Source: Bacteroidales bacterium
GTDB taxonomy: Bacteria; Bacteroidota; Bacteroidia; Bacteroidales; P3
Length of the DNA: 64,000 nucleotides
Assembly (NCBI GenBank): GCA_017960605.1
Contig: JAGCYV010000045.1
Span: forward strand, 22,487 to 86,486
Reading direction: 5' to 3'
The notes under the pieces were generated by a model, which had not been told where the DNA came from, ran no database searches, and saw nothing but the letters and a program-made list of their open reading frames with translations. Shown here piece by piece: positions 33,211 through 39,617 of the stretch. The position numbers and the translations under genes are program-made. Position 1 is the stretch's first letter. Every line of letters starts with the position of its first letter.

Positions 33211-34097
33211 AACCAGTCGTCTCTCTTTTCTATCTCATCGGGTGTAGGACGTCCGTCATTGATAAAGTCAGGGTCATCCTCATATTCAATCTTGCTCGAA
33301 TCCACCTGGAATTCCTTCACCATACGCTCCACATCGGTGGCGTCGGCATCCACGTACCACAGATCCACCTCGGTGCCGTAGGGATACTTCGACACTCCCG
33401 TATAGTCGGGCTCCTGGCGGAAAACCACCGCCGTGTTCTTGTTCTTCACGCCACCGAAATGCTCACTGCCCACATTGAGCGAGGCCGCCACAATGTCGCG
33501 ACGGGCCTGCTCACGGGTCTTGCCGATGGCAAACGGCACGATGCTGCGTCCGGAGCCGTCGCCGAGCCCCACCACCAGATCCACCACCGAGCCACGCTCT
33601 ATCTGCTGTCCGGCATAGATGGTCTTGCCCTTGCAGGTCTGGTCAATCACGTTGTTTTTATAGGGGTCCTCCACAAACTTCAGCTTGCCCACCGACAGGC
33701 CGCAGGCCGTCAGCTCGTTGACCGCCTGGCGCACCGTGAGGCCCGCCAACTCGGGCAGCACGGCGTCCTCGGGCGTGTAAGCCGTCATGGTGACGTAGAG
33801 TTTGCGGCCTTTCTTGACCATAGTGCCCGCCTTGGGGTCTTGGGTCAGGATGATGCCGCCCTCCTCGCCCGGACGGAAGATGGAGTCCATCACCACCACG
33901 TCGAGTTCCAGCGGATTGTCGTTCTCTACCGACACGATATTCGAGCCCACCACGTCGGGCAGCTCGTATTCCTGTCCCTGACGGGCATAAATCCGCAGGA
34001 AGAAGAACACCAGGCACAATATCACGGCCGACACTCCCACCATCAGCAGCAAGTGCATCGCCCAAGGATGACGTTTGAAGAAATTGTCTTTATTCAT
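33204..34097 (-). CDS. PASTA-domain membrane protein
   Basis: A 297-residue protein. One membrane helix (about 15-35) is followed by three PASTA domains, each opening with the P-[DE]-[LV]-x-G pattern: YELPDVVGSNIVSVENDNPL, VLPELAGLTVRQAVNEL and SIVPFAIGKTREQARRDIV. PASTA modules bind peptidoglycan fragments or act as spacers in the periplasm. There is no kinase or transpeptidase domain. The C-terminus is acidic. It lies between miaB (16-base gap) and the T9SS cargo gene. Confidence 0.88.
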   Translation of the reverse strand: MNKDNFFKRHPWAMHLLLMVGVSAVILCLVFFFLRIYARQGQEYELPDVVGSNIVSVENDNPLELDVVVMDSIFRPGEEGGIILTQDPKAGTMVKKGRKLYVTMTAYTPEDAVLPELAGLTVRQAVNELTACGLSVGKLKFVEDPYKNNVIDQTCKGKTIYAGQQIERGSVVDLVVGLGDGSGRSIVPFAIGKTREQARRDIVAASLNVGSEHFGGVKNKNTAVVFRQEPDYTGVSKYPYGTEVDLWYVDADATDVERMVKEFQVDSSKIEYEDDPDFINDGRPTPDEIEKRDDWLW

Positions 34098-34113
34098 AGC
34101 TTAATTCTTATCA

Positions 34114-35460
34114 CTAATCACTTAACTCTCCGAGCAGCGTGGCGGCGGTGCAGTCGGCCACACGCACACGGCGGTAGGTGCCCGGCTCGGCGGCGGCTCC
34201 TCCCGTAGAGGGTACTCGGTCGAACACCAGCACCTTGTTCTGGCTGTTGCGTCCGAAGAGGCGCTCCTTGCTCCGGTGACTCTCGCCCTCCACCAGCACC
34301 TCATACTCGCGGCCCACCTCCTTCCGGTTGTTTTCCAACGCAATCTGGCCTTGCAGGGCGATAATCTCGTTCAGCCGGCGGGTCTTCTCCTCGTCGGCGA
34401 TGTCGTCGGGCAAATGGCGCGACGCATAGGTGCCCTCACGCTCCGAGTACTTGAACATGAAGGCGTAGTCGTAGCGCACCCGACGGAAGAGGTCGAGGGT
34501 GGCCTGATGGTCCTCGAGGGTCTCGCCGCTGAAGCCCGCAATCACGTCGGTGGTGATGGAGCAGTCGGGCAGGTAGCGGCGTATGGCCTCCACGCGGTCC
34601 AGATACCACTCCACCGTGTATTTGCGGTTCATCAGTTGGAGCATGCGGTTGCTGCCGCTCTGTACCGGCAGGTGGATGCAGCGGCAGATATTCCCGTGAC
34701 GGGCCATCACCTCCAGCAGGCGGTCGCTCAGGTCCTTGGGGTGCGACGTGGCGAAACGCACCCGCAGCCGCGGGTCAATCTCCGCCACCCTCTCCATCAG
34801 TTCCGGGAAACCCACCGGGCACTGACCGCTGGCCACCGACCACTGATAGCTGTTCACATTCTGTCCCAGCAAGGTCACCTCGCGGTATCCTTTCCCGAAC
34901 AGCGTCCGGGCCTCGTTCACGATGGTCTGCGGGTCACGGCTGCGCTCGCGGCCGCGGGTGTAGGGCACCACGCAGTAGGAGCAGTAGTTCTGGCAGCCGC
35001 GCATGATGCTGATATAGGCCGTGATACCGTTGCTGTCCATCCTCACGGGCTCGATGTCGGCATAGGTCTCCGTGGTGCTCAGCTCCACCTCGGCCGACTT
35101 CATTCCCTCGCGCACCTGATGCAGCAACGCAGGCAACCGGCGGTAGGCGTCGGGGCCGCAGACAAACGACAGGTTGTCCTCCTCGGCCATCAGACGGCTC
35201 TGCAAGCGTTCAGCCATGCAGCCCAGAATACCCACCCTGAGCTGCGGACGGCGTGCCTGGAGGGCACGCAGCTCGCGTACACGGTGACGCACGCGCTGCT
35301 CGGCGTTGTCACGTATGGCGCAGGTGTTGATCAGCACGAAATCGGCCTCCGACGGCTCAGTGCACAAGCCGTAACCCGCCTCGCCGAGGATGGCGGCCAC
35401 CACCTCGCTGTCGGCGAAATTCATCTGACAACCATACGTTTCTATGTATATCTTCTCCAT
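34114..35460 (-). CDS. miaB: tRNA-2-methylthio-N6-dimethylallyladenosine synthase
   Basis: The 448-residue enzyme adds the methylthio group to i6A37 in tRNA. Its N-terminal domain holds Cys11, Cys47 and Cys81 for the auxiliary cluster, the radical SAM motif is RGCQNYCSYC (Cys156/160/163), and a C-terminal TRAM domain ends the protein. After the conserved LGQNVNSY the chain carries QWSVASGQCPVG, encoded by a 7-bp tandem array. ATG at 35460 (MEKIYIETYG) is chosen because an upstream in-frame start would include the promoter. It heads the operon with the PASTA, T9SS cargo and rluD genes. Confidence 0.95.
   Translation of the reverse strand: MEKIYIETYGCQMNFADSEVVAAILGEAGYGLCTEPSEADFVLINTCAIRDNAEQRVRHRVRELRALQARRPQLRVGILGCMAERLQSRLMAEEDNLSFVCGPDAYRRLPALLHQVREGMKSAEVELSTTETYADIEPVRMDSNGITAYISIMRGCQNYCSYCVVPYTRGRERSRDPQTIVNEARTLFGKGYREVTLLGQNVNSYQWSVASGQCPVGFPELMERVAEIDPRLRVRFATSHPKDLSDRLLEVMARHGNICRCIHLPVQSGSNRMLQLMNRKYTVEWYLDRVEAIRRYLPDCSITTDVIAGFSGETLEDHQATLDLFRRVRYDYAFMFKYSEREGTYASRHLPDDIADEEKTRRLNEIIALQGQIALENNRKEVGREYEVLVEGESHRSKERLFGRNSQNKVLVFDRVPSTGGAAAEPGTYRRVRVADCTAATLLGELSD
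34811..34845 (-). repeat. 7-bp tandem array inside miaB
   Basis: Five plus-strand units at 7-bp pitch: CCCACCG, GGCACTG, ACCGCTG, GCCACCG, ACCACTG. On the coding strand they read CAGTGGT/CGGTGGC-like and encode the loop after NVNSY. Thirty-five bases is not a whole number of codons, so flanking sequence must compensate for the frame. Confidence 0.7.
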
Positions 35461-35475
35461 CGGACCGTCTGGAAA

Positions 35476-35527
35476 TAAAGTGCAAAAATACGCATTTTTT
35501 TTCGTCCGTGCAAATTTATTCCCCTCA
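35476..35527 (-). promoter_or_regulatory. miaB promoter module (copy 2 of the 52-bp dispersed repeat)
   Basis: On the minus strand a -33 TTTG (35514-35511) and a -7 TATTTTTGC (35490-35482) are 20 bases apart. The 52 bp match the lysS promoter module with two substitutions, one of them in the -7 box. Confidence 0.8.
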
Positions 35528-35578
35528 GGATAGCATAAGTTTTTCACCTTTCATCCTGTCACCTTTTCAGGGGGTCCC

Positions 35579-35749
35579 TTGTTACTCCCTTGTTAAGCCG
35601 TAGGTAAGCCGTAGTTAAGCCGTAGGTAAACGAAAATTGAAAATTGAAAGTTGAAAATTGAAAGTTAAAGCTCTCCTAAAGGTCTCCTCAGGTTCTCCTA
35701 AAGGTTACCTAAAGTATGCCTCAAGTATGGTTCAAGTAATCTATAGGTC
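35579..35749 (+). repeat. 11-bp / 7-bp / 11-bp array cluster
   Basis: First array (35579-35633): TTGTTACTCCC, TTGTTAAGCCG, TAGGTAAGCCG, TAGTTAAGCCG, TAGGTAAACGA. Second (35632-35666): GAAAATT, GAAAATT, GAAAGTT, GAAAATT, GAAAGTT at 7-bp pitch. Third (35673-35749): CTCCTAAAGGT, CTCCTCAGGTT, CTCCTAAAGGT, TACCTAAAGTA, TGCCTCAAGTA, TGGTTCAAGTA, ATCTATAGGTC. The last units match, in reverse complement, the CATACTTGAA array of the composite element at 1873-1916. Confidence 0.85.
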
Positions 35750-36019
35750 GGCATCCCTTTCCGGCCATCGGAGGTGCCCTTGAGACGCAATTTCGCCTCC
35801 AAAAGGGTCGGAATCGAAAAATTTTGTCTCACTGAGACGCGAGCCAAAAACGAAAAAATGCATCGGGAAAAGGCATTTTTCGTCAATTCCGAGCCCTAAA
35901 AGAGCCGTTTATTCATACCTTCTGCCCCTTTCCGTGGACTTGTGATGCTGATGAAGAAACTTTATAGCCAGTGTAACCTGTTGTTTATTTGCCTCTTAGA
36001 TAACGGAGACTCTTGAAAT

Positions 36020-36189
36020 CTTACAATCTTACAGTCTTACAGTTGATTTTTGAAGGGTACACATTTTTTTCATTTCATTCTTTTTATTATCTATATATAT
36101 TTAATTATTAATTAATTATAGGCATTATAACGGAGGGGTTCTGAAATTGAGGGTATCCTTTTTTTTACTGTAAGATTGTAAGACTGTAA
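36020..36189. repeat. Inverted-repeat unit 1 (TTACAG-type arms)
   Basis: The left arm (36020-36043) is three 8-bp units CTTACAAT, CTTACAGT, CTTACAGT; the right arm (36167-36189) is their near-complement ACTGTAAG, ATTGTAAG, ACTGTAA. The core of 123 bp is AT-rich and bounded by GAAGGGTA near the left and GAGGGTATCC near the right. It is the first of three units at exactly 229-bp spacing. Confidence 0.82.
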
Positions 36190-36248
36190 AAAATCGGTTT
36201 ACCCTTTCTCTACAAAGCTTTGGTTTTAAATGCCTTGTATGGAATAGC

Positions 36249-36417
36249 AGTCACAGTCACAGAGTCACAGTTGTTTTTCAAAGGGTATCCAACTCTTCCT
36301 ATTTCCTCTATTATTATTTCTATATATCTAAATATTAAATATTTATAAATAATATAAGAGAGAATTCCCGATGTTTGAGGTATCCGTTTTTTTAACTGTG
36401 ACTCTGTGACTGTGACT
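36249..36417. repeat. Inverted-repeat unit 2 (TCACAG-type arms)
   Basis: The arms at 36249-36272 and 36394-36417 are perfectly complementary over 24 bp and consist of TCACAG-based repeats. The 121-bp AT-rich core begins with GTTTTTCAAAGGGTATCC and ends with GAGGTATCCGTTTTTTT, like unit 1. After the right arm both units continue with a related spacer containing CTACAARGCTTT. Confidence 0.88.
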
Positions 36418-36477
36418 AGAAAGGTTGATTCCCTCGACTTAAAGTTCTTCCCTACAAGGCTTTATGTATTTGGAGCA

Positions 36478-36513
36478 TTACAGTTACAGTTGTTACAGTT
36501 TTTTTAAGGTATC
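36478..36513. repeat. Inverted-repeat unit 3, left arm only
   Basis: TTACAGTTACAG and TTACAGTT repeats (36478-36500) are followed by TTTTTTAAGGTATC, matching the arm and core edge of units 1 and 2. It starts exactly 229 bp after unit 2. No right arm follows; the fic promoters begin instead, so this unit is truncated. Confidence 0.75.
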
Positions 36514-36526
36514 ATTAATAATAAAT

Positions 36527-36632
36527 TTTGCCATATAAAGAAAATTTCGTAACTTTGGCTTCGCCGACGTTACTTCATTTCGGATATGTCAAAAAAAAAA
36601 TTTGCCATATCGCTCAACTTTCGTAACTTTGC
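36527..36632 (+). promoter_or_regulatory. Two tandem promoters upstream of fic
   Basis: Promoter 1: -33 TTTG 36527-36530 and -7 TAACTTTGG 36550-36558. Promoter 2: -33 TTTG 36601-36604 and -7 TAACTTTGC 36624-36632. Each has 19-bp spacing, and both share TTTGCCATAT and TTTCGTAACTTTG, so one arose by duplication of the other (pitch 74 bp). The second leaves a leader of about 85 bases before the ATG. Confidence 0.78.
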
Positions 36633-36722
36633 ATCGTGAAAACCAAACAATAGATAATCACTAAAACGGCATAAAATAGAGACTACGCATAAGCATTAAC
36701 GCTCGAACACTCCCTACAAACT

Positions 36723-37889
36723 ATGGACGAACCCTCACAGAAACAAGGCTATCTGGATTTCGACGAATATATCATCGCCAGCGAACCGCACAAACGCGAA
36801 CGTGCAGAGGCTTGGAAGGTGGCTATTGGCTTGCAGGCCGTTGACGGCTTGCAGGTGTCGGAATACCTGAAACAGACGGCCCGTCGCCATATTGAGGGTG
36901 AGATTACCATCGACGAGGCAAAGGAGTTGGTGAAACAATACTATGTGTCGAAGACACAGCACGACGATGACGAAGAGGACAAGCAAGAAGCTGACCGCGT
37001 TTCGGCAAATATCGCAAAACTCATCAACGAACGTTCATTTACATTCAGCACAACGGGCCTTATCTCCATCCACAGGAACATCTTCAATGGTGTGTTCAAG
37101 CATGCAGGCCAACTGCGCGACTACGACATCACCAAGAAGGAATGGGTGCTTCGTGGCGACACGGTATTATATGGTCGTTGGCAGGACTTGCGGATGGCGT
37201 TGGATTATGACATAGAGACAGAAAAACAATTCGACTATAAAGGTCTGTCGATGGATGGTGTTATTACACACCTGTCGCGTTTCGTCTCAGGCATCTGGCA
37301 GATACACCCCTTCCGCGAGGGCAATACCCGAACCTCCGCCGTCTTCACCATCAAATACCTGCAATCTATCGGGTTCAAGGCAGACAATCGGTTGTTTGAG
37401 GAACATTCATGGTATTTCCGCAATGCGCTGGTCAGAGCCAACTACAAGAATGTGGCAATAGGCGTCAGTCAGGACAGCCACTTCCTGGAACTCTTCTTCC
37501 GAAACCTGCTGATGGGTGAGCACAACGAGTTAAAAAACAGATACCTTCTGGTGAATCCACCCGAAGAATGGAAACAACCTGCAAACGCAGGACAAGCACA
37601 GGACAAGTACAGGACAAGTACGGGACAAGTACGGGACAAGCTGCATACAGATAATCCAAACATAATAAAGTTGGTGAGTGTTGTTGGGGAACGGGAGATG
37701 TCTGTGAAAGAGATGATGTCGGGCTTGGGACTTAAAGGGCGTGACAATTTTCTGAACAATTATCTGGTTCCTGCCATATCGGATAACTATATACGTTTGC
37801 TCTATCCTCAGTCTCCCCGCCATCCGCGACAGAGATACCTGCTTACGGTCAAGGGAATGGCCCTATTTGATGAAACCAAACAAAGCTGA
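36723..37889 (+). CDS. Fic family protein (AMP-transferase type) with C-terminal winged helix
   Basis: A 388-residue protein. The N-terminal helical region (about 20-75, AIGLQAVDGLQVSEYL and ARRHIEGEITIDEAKELV) resembles the VbhA-like antitoxin/inhibitory module fused to many Fic proteins. I cannot confidently place the usual inhibitory (S/T)xxxE(G/N) motif in it. The Fic core has the active site HPFREGNTRT with a catalytic histidine and the nucleotide-binding residues. The C-terminal part (about 310-385) looks like a winged helix. Fic enzymes usually transfer AMP to a target hydroxyl. The linker at about 289-307 is encoded by five 11-bp repeats. Length fits a Bacteroidetes family I recognise. 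Confidence 0.87.
   Translation: MDEPSQKQGYLDFDEYIIASEPHKRERAEAWKVAIGLQAVDGLQVSEYLKQTARRHIEGEITIDEAKELVKQYYVSKTQHDDDEEDKQEADRVSANIAKLINERSFTFSTTGLISIHRNIFNGVFKHAGQLRDYDITKKEWVLRGDTVLYGRWQDLRMALDYDIETEKQFDYKGLSMDGVITHLSRFVSGIWQIHPFREGNTRTSAVFTIKYLQSIGFKADNRLFEEHSWYFRNALVRANYKNVAIGVSQDSHFLELFFRNLLMGEHNELKNRYLLVNPPEEWKQPANAGQAQDKYRTSTGQVRDKLHTDNPNIIKLVSVVGEREMSVKEMMSGLGLKGRDNFLNNYLVPAISDNYIRLLYPQSPRHPRQRYLLTVKGMALFDETKQS
37588..37642 (+). repeat. 11-bp tandem array inside the fic coding sequence
   Basis: Five units at exact 11-bp pitch: CAGGACAAGCA, CAGGACAAGTA, CAGGACAAGTA, CGGGACAAGTA, CGGGACAAGCT. Eleven is not a multiple of three, so successive units are read in different frames and encode QDKYRTSTGQVRDKL-like residues. 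Gain or loss of one unit would shift the frame before the winged-helix domain. Confidence 0.9.
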
Positions 37890-37925
37890 ACAATATATCG
37901 GGTGATTTTACTCCCATAGAACAAC

Positions 37926-37966
37926 AAAAAGGGCGGCCCACTTGCAGTGACCGCCCTTTCCTTTTC
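37926..37966 (+). terminator. Intrinsic terminator after fic
   Basis: AAGGGCGG (37929-37936) pairs with CCGCCCTT (37951-37958) around a 14-base loop, followed by TCCTTTTC. Confidence 0.85.
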
Positions 37967-38084
37967 ATCCCTTACACCCTTCGAAAAAAAAGGAGATAAG
38001 AAGACAGTAGCTTTTCGCTAATTTAATTTGTTTTCAGCGGTGCTCAAAGCCTGCAAGCAGGCAGAAGGAGATAAGACAATACCG

Positions 38085-38306
38085 TTTCAACTTATCAACC
38101 TATCAACTTTCCCCTTTCACTCCCGTTTGCCTCAAGTATGGTTCAAGTATAACTAAAGAAACATTTGGGCATGATGAAGGTGTGAATGGGCAATGACCTA
38201 GTACTTTCTATATAGTCATTACTAGGTCAATACTAGGTCAATACTAGGTCAATACTAGGTCAATACTAGGTCATAACGAATTCAGGGCTTAGTATCAGAC
38301 AGTTAC
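38085..38306 (-). repeat. Composite repeat element, copy B (inverted)
   Basis: The reverse complement of this stretch aligns with 1741-1964 from end to end. The first array has four copies of TGACCTAGTAT plus TGACCTAGTAA (38219-38273 on the plus strand as ATACTAGGTCA units), against two plus one in copy A. The hairpin arms (38194-38203 and 38220-38229) are conserved. The CATACTTGAA array is shorter (about two units, 38131-38152) than the four in copy A. Confidence 0.88.
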
Positions 38307-38338
38307 AACAACATCTCGGTCGTTTTGATTTTTTTGTG

Positions 38339-38347
38339 TATCTTTGC
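38339..38347 (+). promoter_or_regulatory. -7 box of the T9SS plug gene
   Basis: TATCTTTGC ends 12 bases before the ATG at 38360, giving a very short leader. No -33 TTTG at the standard distance. Confidence 0.65.
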
Positions 38348-38359
38348 ATTTATATAAGA

Positions 38360-39616
38360 ATGAAGAGAATTGCGATTATAGCACTGGCGTTGAACCTGAT
38401 AGGGGTGTGGCCGAGTGTCCATGCACAGGCTTATGCCGACGGGGCGGTGCGCGGAGACGTGAAGACGGTGCAGCTGTACCGACAGGGGGCGGAGTTGGAC
38501 TTTCCGATACTGCCGCTCGGCAGCGGACGGATGCTGCTGGAGTTCGACGTGCTGGGCACCGAACCGGAGGAGCTGCGCTGGCGCATCGTGCACTGCGACC
38601 GTCATTGGCAACCCGACGAGCTGCAGCCGGTGGAGTTCCTGACGGGCTTCGCCGAGGGAACGATCGAGAGTTACGACTTCTCGTTCACGACGTTGCGCGA
38701 CTACGTGCACTACACGGCCACCGTGCCGGGGGACTTCGCGGAGTTTACCTACTCGGGCAACTATGTGGTGGAGGTGACGGGAGGCGAGGAGGTGCTGCTG
38801 CGCAAACGGTTCTGCGTGAGCGAGGGAGCGGTGAAGACGGAAGCCACGGTGGGTCGCCCCTACGACGGGGTTGATCTGGAGCGGCGTCAGGAGGTGGATG
38901 TCCGCGTGCTCGCGGGGAGCGACAACGGCGTGCCTGCGGTGAGCTTGCGGCCGGAGTATCTGTGCGTGACGGTGCAGCAGAACGGGCGTGAGGACAACCG
39001 GAGGGAACTGACGTTCTCGGGCTACGACGGCACGGCATTGGCCTACCGGTACCGGCAGTGCAACATCTTCGAGGGAGGGAACACATTCCGCTATTTCGAC
39101 TGCAGCAACCTGAGAGCCCCGATGTACAATGTGGCGAGGGTGGAGGAATACGGGGGCGAGCAGTTCGCCATACTGAGGCCCGAGGAGGACCGGTCGAAGA
39201 AGCACTACCTGAGCGAGACGACGCTGGCCGGCGGCATGAAGGTGAACATCTGGGACCGCAAGAACCCGCGGTTGGAGGCGGACTATGTGTGGGTGAACTT
39301 CAGCCTTCCGATGGCCCAGCCGATGCTGGAGGGCACGGTGCATGTGGTGGGAGCGCTGACGGACTGGCGCACGGACTCGACATCGGCCATGGAATACAAC
39401 CCACGATACAAGGCCTACACGCTACGGCTGCTGCTGAAGCAGGGGTACTACGCATACCAGCTGTTGGTGGTCAGCCGGCAACGGACAGAGGCGAGTACGG
39501 CACATCTGGAGGGCAACCACCGCGAGAGCCCGAACCGATACACGGTGACGGTGTATTACCGCAGCCCTGCCGACCGTGCGGACCGGCTGGTGGGAGTCAC
39601 CAAGACAATCAGATAA
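38360..39616 (+). CDS. T9SS plug protein (DUF5103 family)
   Basis: A 418-residue exported protein with signal peptide MKRIAIIALALNLIGVWPSVHA. It shows the DUF5103 pattern: VKTVQLYRQGAELDFPILPL, LEFDVLG, then RWRIVHCDRHWQPDELQPVE and FLTGFAEGTIESYDFSF, followed by YVHYTATVPGD and SGNYVVEV. In Flavobacterium johnsoniae a protein of this family closes the periplasmic side of the SprA translocon. The role here is inferred from the family. It stands apart from the gldKLMN cluster but next to the giant T9SS cargo gene (tilS lies between). It converges on tilS with one base between stops. Confidence 0.85.
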   Translation: MKRIAIIALALNLIGVWPSVHAQAYADGAVRGDVKTVQLYRQGAELDFPILPLGSGRMLLEFDVLGTEPEELRWRIVHCDRHWQPDELQPVEFLTGFAEGTIESYDFSFTTLRDYVHYTATVPGDFAEFTYSGNYVVEVTGGEEVLLRKRFCVSEGAVKTEATVGRPYDGVDLERRQEVDVRVLAGSDNGVPAVSLRPEYLCVTVQQNGREDNRRELTFSGYDGTALAYRYRQCNIFEGGNTFRYFDCSNLRAPMYNVARVEEYGGEQFAILRPEEDRSKKHYLSETTLAGGMKVNIWDRKNPRLEADYVWVNFSLPMAQPMLEGTVHVVGALTDWRTDSTSAMEYNPRYKAYTLRLLLKQGYYAYQLLVVSRQRTEASTAHLEGNHRESPNRYTVTVYYRSPADRADRLVGVTKTIR

Positions 39617-39617
39617 T

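Larger units (their letters stand above)
35461..36722. other. 1262-bp non-coding, repeat-rich region between miaB and fic
   Basis: From left to right it holds the miaB promoter module (35476-35527), 11-bp and 7-bp arrays (35579-35749), about 270 bp with nothing recognised, three tandem 229-bp inverted-repeat units (36020 to about 36515) with AT-rich cores, and two tandem promoters for fic (36527-36632). The open frame at 35698-35886 (minus) lies partly in repeats and is not called a gene. Confidence 0.75.
37890..38359. other. 470-bp non-coding region between fic and the T9SS plug gene
   Basis: It contains the fic terminator (37926-37966), about 110 bp with nothing recognised, the inverted composite element (38085-38306) and the plug-gene promoter (38339-38347). 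Confidence 0.75.

Noticed and set aside
36249-36417. Phase-variable invertible promoter of the Bacteroides type
   Set aside because: Perfect inverted repeats flank a core of fitting size, but I find no TAnnTTTG box with correct spacing inside the core and no recombinase nearby. Kept only as an alternative in the findings.
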